DNA from: Rhodoferax sp.
GTDB taxonomy: Bacteria > Pseudomonadota > Gammaproteobacteria > Burkholderiales > Burkholderiaceae_C
Assembly: GCA_029866205.1 (NCBI GenBank)
Contig: JARWZT010000014.1
Location: 62,001 to 126,000, forward strand
Direction of reading: 5' to 3'
DNA: 64,000 nt
Positions 46,215-55,619 of the stretch are shown here, piece after piece. The notes under the pieces are model-generated. The model worked only from the letters and a program-made list of their open reading frames with translations, made no database searches and had not been told where the DNA came from. The first letter of the stretch is position 1; every line of letters begins with the position of its first letter. The position numbers were made by a program, and so were the translations under genes.

Positions 46215-47162
46215 TCAGGCGTCCTCCCGGATCTGGCGTCCGGTCAATTTCAAAAACAGGTCTTCCAGGTTGGCTGGGCGGTGCAGGGTGCGCAGCTGGG
46301 GATAGGCGTGCAAGGCCAGCACCAGCGCTGCCGAGTCGCGGGTGTAAAAAAACACCGTCTCGCCGCTCACTTCCACCCGGCTGGCATGCGCGCGCAACGG
46401 GCCGTCGGCCAACGCCAGCGCGCCGACGCCATACACCTCCACTACATCGGGCTCCAGGTATTGGGCGATCAGATCGCGCGGTTTGCCTTCGGCGATCTTT
46501 TTGCCATGGTCCAGCACCAAGAGGCGCGAACACAGGCGCTCGGCCTCGTCCATGAAGTGCGTAGTCAGCAAAATCGACTTGCCTTGCTGCAACAGCAACT
46601 GCAGGCGCTCCCACATCAAATGGCGGGCCTGCGGGTCTAGGCCGGTGGTGGGTTCGTCCAGCAGCAGCAGCTTGGGGTCGTTCACCAACGCGCGCGCCAG
46701 GCTCAGGCGCCGCTTCATGCCACCCGAAAGCTCGCCCGGCTTGGCTTTGGCCTTGCTGGTCAGAGACGCAAATTCCAGCAACGCGGGGATGCGCTTGCGG
46801 ATCTCGGCGTCTTTCAGGCCGAAATAGCGACCATAGACCAGCAGGTTTTCTTCGCAATTGAAGTCCGGGTCCAGGGTGTCAAGCTGCGTCACCACCCCCA
46901 ACTGGGCCTTGATGGCCAGCGCATCGACTGGCATTTGCAGCCCCATTGCGGTGATGCTGCCCGCGTCGGGCACGGTCAGCCCCAAGCACATGCGGATGGT
47001 GGTGGTCTTACCCGCGCCATTGGGGCCAATCACGCCCAGGCATTCGCCGGGAGCAATGTCAAAAGACAGGTCTTGGACGACATTGGTGTCGCCGTAACGC
47101 TTGGTCAGGTGTTCTACCTGGAACAGCGGGGGTGGGGATGAGTGCGAAATCATGTCGGGCAT
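46215..47162 (-). CDS. ABC transporter ATP-binding protein (NodI/DrrA-like)
   Basis: A 315-residue ATPase with Walker [11 protein letters not shown], signature [16 protein letters not shown], Walker [13 protein letters not shown] and the switch [12 protein letters not shown]. The DrrA/NodI C-terminal extension of about 80 residues is present. Pairs with the downstream permease as a two-component exporter. The ATG at 47153 is an alternative start. Confidence 0.92.
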   Translation of the reverse strand: MPDMISHSSPPPLFQVEHLTKRYGDTNVVQDLSFDIAPGECLGVIGPNGAGKTTTIRMCLGLTVPDAGSITAMGLQMPVDALAIKAQLGVVTQLDTLDPDFNCEENLLVYGRYFGLKDAEIRKRIPALLEFASLTSKAKAKPGELSGGMKRRLSLARALVNDPKLLLLDEPTTGLDPQARHLMWERLQLLLQQGKSILLTTHFMDEAERLCSRLLVLDHGKKIAEGKPRDLIAQYLEPDVVEVYGVGALALADGPLRAHASRVEVSGETVFFYTRDSAALVLALHAYPQLRTLHRPANLEDLFLKLTGRQIREDA

Positions 47163-47246
47163 TGTCGGAGAAATTTGTCAAGCCATACTGCCATGACCGG
47201 CCAAGCCCGGCGTATTTTTCCCCTCACCGAGCTGTGCACGGGTTGT

Positions 47247-47272
47247 CGTTTGCATTCTCAGATATGCAAACG
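47247..47272. promoter_or_regulatory. perfect 9-bp inverted repeat upstream of the NodIJ-like operon
   Basis: CGTTTGCAT (47247-47255) is followed by an 8-bp spacer and ATGCAAACG (47264-47272). It is 85 bp upstream of the ATPase start. The dyad shape suits a dimeric regulator but no regulator gene is adjacent. Confidence 0.4.
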
Positions 47273-47379
47273 CGTCAAGTCAATGAAGTAGATGGCTTGC
47301 GCGCGGCATGCGCACATGCCAAAACTCCCGGCCACACCGTGTGTTGGTGTAGGAGGGAGTGAGAAATGGGGGTGTCAGA

Positions 47380-47406
47380 AAGAAATAAGCCCCGCCAAAG
47401 CGGGGC
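47380..47406 (-). terminator. terminator after the phoX-like gene
   Basis: On the minus strand, a GCCCCGC / GCGGGGC stem (47389-47395 with 47400-47406) and CAAA-type loop precedes a T-rich tail (TTATTTCTTT). It lies 29 bp past the phosphatase stop codon. Confidence 0.75.
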
Positions 47407-47434
47407 CATCGTAAGCTGCTACCTACCGTTGGGT

Positions 47435-49402
47435 TCAGGTACCAATCACGCCACCATCGTTTTTAGTGATGATTACCGTGGCAGAGCGTGGCATATTGGT
47501 GCCGCCATCTGGCCACGTGCTGCCACCGCTACCGCTTTCGCCTGGGTGCTGAATGTTAATGAACAAGGTTTTGCTGTCTGGCGTAAACGTCAAGCCGGTT
47601 ACCTCACACTGCTTTGGCCCCACCAAGAAGCGGCGGATTTCTTTGCTTACAGGGTCCGAAGCGAGCATGGAGTTATTGCCCTGGCCGGCGTAGTTACCCG
47701 TGTTGGTATGGTTGCCGTCGGTTTGAATCCAAAGGCGACCGAATTTGTCAAAGCCCAAGCCGTCCGGGCTATTGAAGGTGTTGTCGGCCGTCACGTTGCT
47801 AGAGCCCGCTTTCGTGGTTCCTACGTTGGCTGTCACGGTGGGGTTGCCAGCCAGTACAAAGATATCCCAATCGAATGTCAGAGCGGCGGCGTCACCACCG
47901 GTTTCACGCCAGCGGACGATTTGACCGTAGATGTTGCTGGTTCGTGGGTTTGCCTCATCCGCAACGGTACGGCCTGAGTTGTTGGTCAACGTTACGTATA
48001 CCTCGCCGGATGTCGGGTGCACCGTGACCCACTCTGGACGGTCCATTTTGGTGGCGCCTAGGGCATCGCCCGCTAAACGCGCGTTGATGAGAACATCTGC
48101 TTGATTGGCAAATGTGTAGGTGGTGTAGGTGCTGGGAATGCTGCTGAGCTTCAACTCAATCCATTCGCCGGTGCCCATGAAGTCACCAGTAGTCGCACCC
48201 GTGCCAAACTTGGCAACATAGAGTTTTCCGGTGTCTAGCAAGTTGGCATTCGCGCGCTGGTTGCCTTCAACATAGGTGCCGGTCGAAACAAATTTGTAGA
48301 TGTAGTCGTTGGTTTGGTCATCGCCCATGTACACCACAACGCGCTTGTCTTTGGTGAACGCATAGGCAGCGTTCTCATGCTTGAAGCGACCCAATGCGGT
48401 GCGTTTTTTCGGCTTGGAGCTGGCATCGAAGGGGTCAATTTCAACGATCCATCCGTGGCGGTTGGATTCGTTGGCTTCTTTTTTGTAGTCGAAGCGATCA
48501 AGCTGCGTTTCCCACGCATAGCCTGACGTTCCTGCGGTAATGCCGTAGCGCTTCATGGACACAGTGCGGCCATCGGTGGCCGTGTCTACGGTGGTGCCAA
48601 AGTTGTTGTTGAAGTTTTCTTCGCACGTCAGGTAGGTGCCCCAGGGCGTGAAACCATTGCCGCAGTTGTTAAAGGTGCCAAGCACTTCGGTGCCTGTGGT
48701 GTCTGCGCTGGTTTTGAGCAAAGCATCGCCTGCGGCGGGGCCGGTCAGTTGCATGGGCGTGGCCGCGGTGATGCGACGGTTGTAGGCGGAGTCCTTAACC
48801 ACGTCCCATTTGTTGCTGGTTTTCTTGATGTGAATGACCGAGCAGCCCCATGAATTGATGGCTTTGTTAACGCGCTCCAGCGTGTTCGCTGGGGCTGGCG
48901 TTGGGCCAAACAGGGTAAGGTAGTCTGTAAATGTTGGAGACAGCGTCGTGTTGTATTCGTGGTTCATGACCAACAGACCTTCGCTGCTGGATGTGCCGTC
49001 AATTGCGAAAAAGTGGATGCCGTCATGGTTATCACCCACTTGGCGCGCCTGATCCGCCGCTGTTTCGCTGCCAGTGCCACTCCAAGTAGAGCCCGCACCT
49101 GTAGAGAACAAAGGAGTGCCCCAAGGCACAAAGGTCGTGGCGGTATAGCCTTCGGCCACGGTCACCGTGTCAAGAGTGTTGGCTGCAACGGCTTTGAAAC
49201 CAAGCAATGACGTGGCGGGTGTGTCGCTGCTGCCGCCGCCGCATGCAGCAAGCGGGCCTGCCAAGAAGGCTGCAACCGCTGCACCGCTGCCAAACTTGAG
49301 GAAACCGCGCCGATCTACCGCGCGTTTTACAACGGCTTGGAAGTGCTCGTTTTGCGAGGTGTTGGTGGGCAAGTCTTCGCTGTCGATCGACTGTATTTTC
49401 AT
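47435..49402 (-). CDS. PhoX-family (DUF839) phosphatase, Tat-exported, likely lipoprotein
   Basis: A 655-residue phosphatase of the PhoX type (calcium/iron enzyme releasing phosphate from esters). Residues 31-36 RRGFLK form a twin-arginine signal, followed by a hydrophobic core and the lipobox-like LAAC (C54) then GGGSSDT, so it may be Tat-exported and lipidated. The EENFNNNFG block and GNHDG-like NHDGIHFFA segments suit the family fold. ATG 49402 has a GGAG 9 bp upstream; an alternative 13 codons earlier lacks one. The minus-strand terminator follows directly. Confidence 0.88.
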   Translation of the reverse strand: MKIQSIDSEDLPTNTSQNEHFQAVVKRAVDRRGFLKFGSGAAVAAFLAGPLAACGGGSSDTPATSLLGFKAVAANTLDTVTVAEGYTATTFVPWGTPLFSTGAGSTWSGTGSETAADQARQVGDNHDGIHFFAIDGTSSSEGLLVMNHEYNTTLSPTFTDYLTLFGPTPAPANTLERVNKAINSWGCSVIHIKKTSNKWDVVKDSAYNRRITAATPMQLTGPAAGDALLKTSADTTGTEVLGTFNNCGNGFTPWGTYLTCEENFNNNFGTTVDTATDGRTVSMKRYGITAGTSGYAWETQLDRFDYKKEANESNRHGWIVEIDPFDASSKPKKRTALGRFKHENAAYAFTKDKRVVVYMGDDQTNDYIYKFVSTGTYVEGNQRANANLLDTGKLYVAKFGTGATTGDFMGTGEWIELKLSSIPSTYTTYTFANQADVLINARLAGDALGATKMDRPEWVTVHPTSGEVYVTLTNNSGRTVADEANPRTSNIYGQIVRWRETGGDAAALTFDWDIFVLAGNPTVTANVGTTKAGSSNVTADNTFNSPDGLGFDKFGRLWIQTDGNHTNTGNYAGQGNNSMLASDPVSKEIRRFLVGPKQCEVTGLTFTPDSKTLFINIQHPGESGSGGSTWPDGGTNMPRSATVIITKNDGGVIGT

Positions 49403-49523
49403 TGCGTAAGCTCCAAGAATTAGATGTTTAGGGAGCTTCATGTTCGCTTGAAAATATGAAGAAGTCGTGACATAGCGGAACTGTCAAAACACCGGAGAAC
49501 CGACAAGCGTAAGGGGCAAGGTC

Positions 49524-51029
49524 CTACTGAAACGCCACCTCCGCAAAGCTGCGCAACTTGCGGCTGTGCAACTGGTCCAGCCCGCGCGCGCGCAGCAGCT
49601 CGACGGCGCGCATACCGATGCGCAGGTGCTGGTCGACGCGTTCACGGTAGAAGTGATTGGCCATGCCCGGGAGCTTGATTTCACCGTGCAAGGGCTTGTC
49701 GCTGACGCACAAAAGCGTGCCGTAGGGCACCCGAAAGCGAAAACCATTGGCGGCGATGGTGGCGCTTTCCATGTCCAAGGCCACGGCGCGGCTCTGGCTG
49801 AAGCGGCGTTGGGGCTGGTTGTTGGGCAGCAGTTCCCAGTTACGGTTATCGGTACTTGCCACGGTACCGGTGCGCAAAATACTTTTGAGCGCGCCACCTT
49901 TGAGGCCGGTCACGTCGGCCACCGCCTGTTCGAGTGCCACTTGGACTTCGGCCAAGGCGGGAATGGGCACCCACAGCGGCAGCTCTTCGTCCAGTACATG
50001 GTCTTCGCGCACATAGCCATGGGCCAGCACATAGTCCCCCAGCTGCTGCGTGTTGCGCAGGCCGGCACAGTGGCCCACCATGATCCAGGCATGGGGGCGC
50101 AGTACGGCTATGTGGTCGGTGATGTTTTTGGCATTGGCCGGTCCCACGCCGATGTTGACCATGGAGATTCCGCTGCGATCGGCGCGCACCAGGTGGTAGC
50201 CGGGCATTTGCGGTAGCCGGGGAGGGCTGCTGCCTTGGCTTGCGGGCGGCACGCCGAGGGTGGTGGCGCGGTGGGTGATCAGGTTTCCCGGTTCAACAAA
50301 AGCCACATATTCGCTGGCCGGATCTGCCATCGCCGCGCGTCCCAGAGCGATGAACTCGTCGATGTAGAACTGGTAGTTGGTGAACAGCACAAAGTTCTGA
50401 AAGTGCTCCGGCAGCGTGCCCGTGTAATGGCGCAGGCGGTGCAGCGAGTAGTCCACCCGCGGTGCGGTGAACAGCGACAGCGGCTGGGGCTCGCCTGCGC
50501 GAGGCTCATAGGTGCCGTTGGCGATGCCATCGTCCATGGCGGCCAGGTCCGGCAGGTCGAACACGTCACGCATACGCGTGCGCCGTGCGGCGTCCATTTC
50601 GCCTTCGATGTGGTCGTGTTCAGCAAATGAAAAGTGCACGGGGATGGGCTGGGTGCTGGTGCCGACCTCAAGCTCCACTCCGTGGTTTTGCAGCAGCAAC
50701 TGGAATTGTTTGCGGTAGTAACTGTGAAACAGGTCGGGGCGCGTCAGTGTGGTCTCAAAGCGCCCTGGACCCTCCACAAAACCATAGCTCAAACCTGCGC
50801 CCTCGGCGCCGCCCTTGCGTGCCACGGTTTCGGTCTGCAGACGCACCAGCGGGTAGCAGGCACGCACGTGTGCGGCCGGCTCGACGCCAGCCACAAAGCC
50901 GTGCATGGCCTGGCGCAAATGGGCGATGCTGCTCTCGTAAATTCGCATGACCTGCGCCAACGCCGCATCGGCATCGGTGAAGCGCATAGGCGCGATGAAA
51001 GGCGGGAAAAGGGGGGGTGAAAGCGACAT
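49524..51029 (-). CDS. amn: AMP nucleosidase
   Basis: A 501-residue enzyme that splits AMP into adenine and ribose 5-phosphate. The N-terminal regulatory domain and C-terminal phosphorylase-like domain are both present. Blocks include GPGRFETTLTRPDLF, FTNYQFYIDEFIALG, MVNIGVGPANAKNITDHIAV, LRPHAWIMVGHCAGLRNTQQ and ALDMESATIAANGFRFRVPY. ATG 51029 is chosen over an upstream GTG that adds 13 residues with no similarity. Divergent from the enoyl-CoA hydratase gene. Confidence 0.95.
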   Translation of the reverse strand: MSLSPPLFPPFIAPMRFTDADAALAQVMRIYESSIAHLRQAMHGFVAGVEPAAHVRACYPLVRLQTETVARKGGAEGAGLSYGFVEGPGRFETTLTRPDLFHSYYRKQFQLLLQNHGVELEVGTSTQPIPVHFSFAEHDHIEGEMDAARRTRMRDVFDLPDLAAMDDGIANGTYEPRAGEPQPLSLFTAPRVDYSLHRLRHYTGTLPEHFQNFVLFTNYQFYIDEFIALGRAAMADPASEYVAFVEPGNLITHRATTLGVPPASQGSSPPRLPQMPGYHLVRADRSGISMVNIGVGPANAKNITDHIAVLRPHAWIMVGHCAGLRNTQQLGDYVLAHGYVREDHVLDEELPLWVPIPALAEVQVALEQAVADVTGLKGGALKSILRTGTVASTDNRNWELLPNNQPQRRFSQSRAVALDMESATIAANGFRFRVPYGTLLCVSDKPLHGEIKLPGMANHFYRERVDQHLRIGMRAVELLRARGLDQLHSRKLRSFAEVAFQ

Positions 51030-51099
51030 GGTCCCATTGTGCCTTGGCTGTTTGACAAGGGAAAACACTTAGAAGAAAGGGCGAAAACGGGCTTCTTTT

Positions 51100-51122
51100 A
51101 ATTATTTTTTATAACCATAATT
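51100..51122 (+). promoter_or_regulatory. candidate promoter/operator of the aromatic-acid cluster
   Basis: An AATTAT / ATAATT inverted pair (51100-51105, 51117-51122) encloses TATAAC, a possible -10 element. It lies 22-44 bp before the enoyl-CoA hydratase start in an unusually AT-rich patch. MarR-type regulators bind such AT-rich dyads and a marR gene ends the cluster, so an operator role is plausible but inferred. Confidence 0.3.
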
Positions 51123-51143
51123 CGCCCCAGAAAGCGTCCAACT

Positions 51144-51926
51144 ATGAGCCAAAACAGCCTCCATTTCGAATTGCACGGTGCCCAACAAGAAGTTGCCATC
51201 GTCCGCCTGACCCGCGAATCCAAGCGCAACGCCCTGAACGACGGCCTTATCCTGGGCTTGCGCGACTTGTTCCAGAACATGCCGGCGAGCGTGCGCGCCG
51301 CCGTGATCGACGGCCAGGGCGCCCATTTTTGCGCCGGACTGGACCTGAGCGAACTGTCCGAGCGTGATGCAGGGCAAGGTCTTCACCATTCGCGCATGTG
51401 GCATGCGGCGCTGGAGTGCGTGCAGTACGGCCCGGTGCCGGTAGTGGCCGCTCTGCATGGCGCGGTGGTGGGTGGTGGCTTGGAACTGGCAAGCGCTTGC
51501 CATATTCGGGTCGCCGACGAGAGCACGTTTTACGCACTGCCTGAGGGTTCACGCGGTATTTTTGTGGGCGGCGGCGGCTCGGTGCGTATCCCACGCCTGA
51601 TTGGTGCGGCGCGCATGGCCGACATGATGCTCACCGGGCGGGTGATCGGCGCGGCCGAAGGCGAGCGCATCGGCTTGGCGCAATATTTGGTGCCGGCAGG
51701 GCAGGCATTTGGCAAGGCCTTGGAGCTGGCTTTGCGAATTGCCCAAAATGCGCCGCTGACCAACTACGCGCTCACCCACGTGTTGCCGCGGATTGCGGAA
51801 CAGCCGGCTGACCAGGGTTTCATGACCGAAGCCATGATGGCCGCGATTGCCCAAAGTGCGCCCGAAGCCAAAGAGCGGGTCCGCGCATTTCTGGAAGGCC
51901 GGGCTGACAAAGTCAAACAAGCCTGA
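51144..51926 (+). CDS. crotonase/enoyl-CoA hydratase family protein
   Basis: A 260-residue crotonase. The oxyanion-hole regions are GAHFCAGLDLSEL and HGAVVGGGLELASA; Glu in GGLELA and in LPEGSRGIF are the acid/base candidates. It lacks the residues that mark classic feruloyl-CoA hydratase/aldolase (no W-rich KWKL-type segment), so it is better called enoyl-CoA hydratase than Ech. It begins the plus-strand cluster. Confidence 0.9.
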   Translation: MSQNSLHFELHGAQQEVAIVRLTRESKRNALNDGLILGLRDLFQNMPASVRAAVIDGQGAHFCAGLDLSELSERDAGQGLHHSRMWHAALECVQYGPVPVVAALHGAVVGGGLELASACHIRVADESTFYALPEGSRGIFVGGGGSVRIPRLIGAARMADMMLTGRVIGAAEGERIGLAQYLVPAGQAFGKALELALRIAQNAPLTNYALTHVLPRIAEQPADQGFMTEAMMAAIAQSAPEAKERVRAFLEGRADKVKQA

Positions 51927-51976
51927 ACGCGCCACCAAAAAAATCAAGAGTCGCGCCACCCGATGGAGACACCTGC

Positions 51977-53830
51977 ATGACGAGCCCCAAGTTTCGACCC
52001 CTGCACTTTGGCGTGACCGAGGTTGCCCTGCGCGATGGTGCCCCCGGCGTACGCTATGTGTCGGCACCCCAGCCCTTGGACCCCCACCCTGAGCGCATGA
52101 GTGACCGCATGCTGCACTGGGTGCAGGCTGCGCCCGAGCGTGTTTTCATGGCGCGGCGTGAGCACCTGTCCGGCGGTGCCACGGGGGAATGGCAGGCTTT
52201 GACCTACGCCCAGGCCTGGGCGCAGGCGTGCTGCATCGCACAAGGGCTGATAGACCGCGGACTCAGCGCTGACCGACCGGTGGTGATCTTGTCCGAGAAC
52301 AGTCTGGAGCATGCGCTGCTGTCGCTCGGCTGCATGGTGGCTGGCGTGCCTTTTGTGCCTACGTCGCCGGCGTATTCGCTGGTGAGCCAAGACTTTGAAA
52401 AACTGCGCCATGTGCTTAAAACCGTAACACCGGGCCTGGTGTTTGCGACCGATCCCGAGCGCTATGGAAAAGCCATTCTGGCGACGGTGGACACCGGTAC
52501 CGAAGTGCTGCTGGCGCGCGGTGCCTTGGCAGGCCGACCCAGCACCGCCTTTGCGGCACTGGTCCAGACACCTGCCACCGCAGCGGTAGACGCGGCTCGC
52601 CAAGCCACCGGCCTTGATACGGTGGTGAAGTTTCTGTTTACCAGTGGCTCAACCAAGCTGCCCAAGGCGGTCACTAACACCCAGCGCATGTGGTGTGCCA
52701 ATCAACAACAAATGCTGCAGTCCATGCCGGTGTTGGGCAGCGAGCCGCCGGTGCTGGTGGATTGGCTGCCTTGGAACCACACGTTTGGCGGCAACCACAA
52801 CTTTGGCATGGTGATTTACAACGGCGGCACTTTGTATATCGACGATGGCAAGCCCACGCCCGCCTTGGTGGGCGAGACACTGCGCAATTTGCGTGAGATT
52901 GCGCCCACGGTGTATTTCAATGTGCCCACCGGTTTCGAGGCCATCGCGCACGCCATGCACACGGACGATGTGCTTCGCAAAAACCTGCTCTCCCGCGTGA
53001 AGATGTTTTTCTATGCCGGAGCCGCACTGGCGCAACCGGTGTGGGACAGCCTGTATGCCTCGCAAGAACGCGAAGTAGGCGAACGCATCGTCATGACCAC
53101 CGGTCTGGGTATGACCGAGTCTGGCCCATTTGCCTTGTTTGTGACCCATCCGCACGCACGCGCTGGCGATCTGGGCGTGCCCACCCCCGGTATGGAAATC
53201 AAGCTGGTGGAGATGGGTGGCAAAACTGAGGTGCGCTACCGGGGGCCCAATATCACCCCCGGCTACTGGCGTGATGCCGCTGAGACCGCCGCTAATTTTG
53301 ACGACGAAGGCTTTTTTTGTTCAGGTGATGCCGTGGTGTGGATCGACGAGGCCAACCCGCACCTGGGTCTGAAGTTTGACGGGCGCATTGCCGAAGACTT
53401 CAAACTTGCCACGGGCACCTTCGTCAGTGTCGGGCCCCTGCGGGGCAAGATCATCGCCGCTGCAGCCCCGTATGTGCAAGACGTGGTGCTTACCGGCATC
53501 AACCTGAAAGAGGTGGGTGCCATGGTGTTCCCGACCCAGGCCGTGCGTGCGCTCAGCGGCTTGGATGCCAGCGCCCCGATGGCCCAGGTGCTCGAGGCGC
53601 CCGCTGTTGTGGACTACTTTCAGGGGCTGGTCAACCGACTGGCCCTGAGCGCAACCGGCAGCGCAGGGCGCATTGCCCGCCTGTGCCTGCTGGCGGAGCC
53701 GCCTGCGCTGGACCGCGGTGAGGTGACCGACAAGGGCTCCATCAACCAGCGCGCCGTGCTGTTGCACCGCGACGCGACGGTCCAGGCGCTGCATGCCGAT
53801 GCCTTGCCCCATATTTTCAAACCCCAATAA
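51977..53830 (+). CDS. feruloyl-CoA synthase-like acyl-CoA ligase
   Basis: A 617-residue AMP-forming ligase with the P-loop TSGSTKLPKAVTNTQRM, FYAGAALAQPVWD, TTGLGMTESGPFA (the YGxTE-type motif) and GDAVVWIDEANP. The TSGSTKLPK wording and RMWCANQQQ segment match the feruloyl-CoA synthase subgroup of the ANL family, which is distinct from 4-coumarate ligases. It activates a hydroxycinnamate or related acid with CoA. It follows the hydratase by 50 bp. Confidence 0.88.
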   Translation: MTSPKFRPLHFGVTEVALRDGAPGVRYVSAPQPLDPHPERMSDRMLHWVQAAPERVFMARREHLSGGATGEWQALTYAQAWAQACCIAQGLIDRGLSADRPVVILSENSLEHALLSLGCMVAGVPFVPTSPAYSLVSQDFEKLRHVLKTVTPGLVFATDPERYGKAILATVDTGTEVLLARGALAGRPSTAFAALVQTPATAAVDAARQATGLDTVVKFLFTSGSTKLPKAVTNTQRMWCANQQQMLQSMPVLGSEPPVLVDWLPWNHTFGGNHNFGMVIYNGGTLYIDDGKPTPALVGETLRNLREIAPTVYFNVPTGFEAIAHAMHTDDVLRKNLLSRVKMFFYAGAALAQPVWDSLYASQEREVGERIVMTTGLGMTESGPFALFVTHPHARAGDLGVPTPGMEIKLVEMGGKTEVRYRGPNITPGYWRDAAETAANFDDEGFFCSGDAVVWIDEANPHLGLKFDGRIAEDFKLATGTFVSVGPLRGKIIAAAAPYVQDVVLTGINLKEVGAMVFPTQAVRALSGLDASAPMAQVLEAPAVVDYFQGLVNRLALSATGSAGRIARLCLLAEPPALDRGEVTDKGSINQRAVLLHRDATVQALHADALPHIFKPQ

Positions 53831-53847
53831 CTTGCAGGAATTCCAGC

Positions 53848-55098
53848 ATGGCCACCCCCGGACTATTTTCTTCGTTTGATGACATCTGGATGCTCGATGG
53901 TGTGCGCACGCCCATGGTCGACTACTGTGGTGCCCTGGGCCATATTTCGCCGACCGATCTGGGCATCAAGGTGGCGCGTGCGGTGCTGGAGCGCGCAGGC
54001 GTGCCGGGGACCGACATCGGATCGGTGATTGCCGGCAATATGGCACCGGGTGACTTTGAGCAATTCATGTTGCCGCGCCATATTGGCCTGTACGGCGGTG
54101 TACCCGTTGAGGTGCCGGCATTGATGGCGCAGCGGATTTGCGGGACCGGATTTGAGCTGTTTCGCCAGGCGGGCGAGCAAATCCAAAGCGGTGCATGCGA
54201 CGCCGCGCTGGTGGTTGGTGCCGAGAGCATGACGCGCAATCCGATTGCAGCCTTTGAGCATCGCACCGGTTTCAAGCTGGGCGCTTCGGTGGGCTTCAAG
54301 GACTTCATGTGGGAGGCGCTCAACGATTCGGCCGCTGGCATCAACATGATCCAGACCGCCGAGAACCTGGCCAAAAAATACGGTATCACCCGCCCGGAGG
54401 TGGATGAATTTGCCTCGCAGTCTTTTGCCAAAGCGGTGGCCGCACAGCAATCGGGTTTTCATGCAGGCGAAATCGTGCCGGTGATTTCTGAAAAGTTTGA
54501 GCTGCACGGTTACCACACGCGCGGTATTCGGCTGCAAGGAAAAACCACCGAGGTGGCGCAAGACACCCATGCCCGTATTTCTCCGGTGGAGGTGCTGGCC
54601 AAATTGCGTGCCGTGCATGAAGGTGGTGTGCAGACCGGCGGCAACAGCGCGGCCCTGGTGGATGCAGCGGCAGCGGCCGTGGTGGCTTCGGGTGCCTACG
54701 CCCGGGCCCACCACAAGAACCCGCTGGCTCGTGTGGTGGCGTCGGCCATCGTCGGTGTGCCGCCCGAGATCATGGGCATTGGCCCGGCGCCGGCAATTCG
54801 GCTGCTGCTTTCGCGTACGGGCATGGCGCTGGACCAGATCGCCCGCTTTGAGATCAATGAAGCCCAGGGCGCGCAAACGCTTGCCGTGGCGCGGGATCTG
54901 GATTTGGACGTTGCCAAGCTCAACGTCAACGGTGGCGCCATTGCCTTGGGCCATCCCTTGGCCGCGACCGGGGTGCGCCTGACCCTGACTTTGGCACGTG
55001 AACTGCGCGCCAGTGGTCAGCGCTGGGGTATCGCGTCCGCCTGTATTGGCGGCGGACAGGGGATTGCCTTGCTTCTGGAAAACCCGCTGGCGGCCTGA
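53848..55098 (+). CDS. thiolase family protein (acetyl-CoA C-acyltransferase-like)
   Basis: A 416-residue thiolase. The acylated cysteine lies in AQRICGTGFELF, and the C-terminal pair is ALGHPLAATGVR and ACIGGGQG. It could cleave the beta-keto acyl-CoA made by the ligase, dehydrogenase and hydratase of this cluster. It starts 17 bp after the ligase. Confidence 0.93.
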   Translation: MATPGLFSSFDDIWMLDGVRTPMVDYCGALGHISPTDLGIKVARAVLERAGVPGTDIGSVIAGNMAPGDFEQFMLPRHIGLYGGVPVEVPALMAQRICGTGFELFRQAGEQIQSGACDAALVVGAESMTRNPIAAFEHRTGFKLGASVGFKDFMWEALNDSAAGINMIQTAENLAKKYGITRPEVDEFASQSFAKAVAAQQSGFHAGEIVPVISEKFELHGYHTRGIRLQGKTTEVAQDTHARISPVEVLAKLRAVHEGGVQTGGNSAALVDAAAAAVVASGAYARAHHKNPLARVVASAIVGVPPEIMGIGPAPAIRLLLSRTGMALDQIARFEINEAQGAQTLAVARDLDLDVAKLNVNGGAIALGHPLAATGVRLTLTLARELRASGQRWGIASACIGGGQGIALLLENPLAA

Positions 55099-55151
55099 GC
55101 CGCCCTGGCGTTCAATGGCCCCGTAACTCCTTGTTGTCCTGACACCTCCCC

Positions 55152-55571
55152 ATGAGCAAAACTGTCATCTTTGAAGTGCCCGTCATGTTTGGCGACTGCG
55201 ATCCTGCAGGCATCGTGTTTTTTCCGAATTTTTCCAAATGGATGGATGCTTCGTCGTTGCACTTTTTTGTGCAGTGCGGCGTGTTGCCCTGGCGCGAACT
55301 GGTCAAGACCACGGGCATCATCGGCACGCCGCTGCTGGAAATCCACACCAAATTCCTGCGCCCGGCCACCTACGGCGAAACCCTTCAGATTCACACCAGC
55401 GTGCAAGAGTGGCGGAGCAAGACCTTTACCCACAAGCATCTGGTCATGCGCGGCGAAGACTTGCTGTGCGAAGGGACCGAGACACGCGCCTTTTGCGTGC
55501 GTCCGCCGGACACGCCCGACCGCATCAAAGCCATTGCCGTGCCCGAAGACATCAAGGCGCTGTGCGGCTGA
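55152..55571 (+). CDS. acyl-CoA thioesterase, 4-hydroxybenzoyl-CoA type
   Basis: A 139-residue hot-dog fold thioesterase. The family opening FGDCDPAGIVFFPNFSKWMD contains the catalytic Asp position of 4HBT enzymes. It probably releases an aromatic acid such as 4-hydroxybenzoate or vanillate from CoA, or removes dead-end CoA thioesters. Substrate inferred from the cluster. Confidence 0.92.
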   Translation: MSKTVIFEVPVMFGDCDPAGIVFFPNFSKWMDASSLHFFVQCGVLPWRELVKTTGIIGTPLLEIHTKFLRPATYGETLQIHTSVQEWRSKTFTHKHLVMRGEDLLCEGTETRAFCVRPPDTPDRIKAIAVPEDIKALCG

Positions 55572-55619
55572 TTCCCTGTTCCATCACCCTGTAAAAACCA
55601 ACTATTTAGGAGACTGACC

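Noticed and set aside
47264..47362. Small plus-strand peptide frame starting MQTRQVNEVDG
   Set aside because: No ribosome site or recognisable family, and its start overlaps an inverted repeat.
49403..49523. Pho box upstream of the PhoX-family gene
   Set aside because: CTGTCAA and GTGACAT elements occur but not at the 11-bp repeat spacing of a Pho box.
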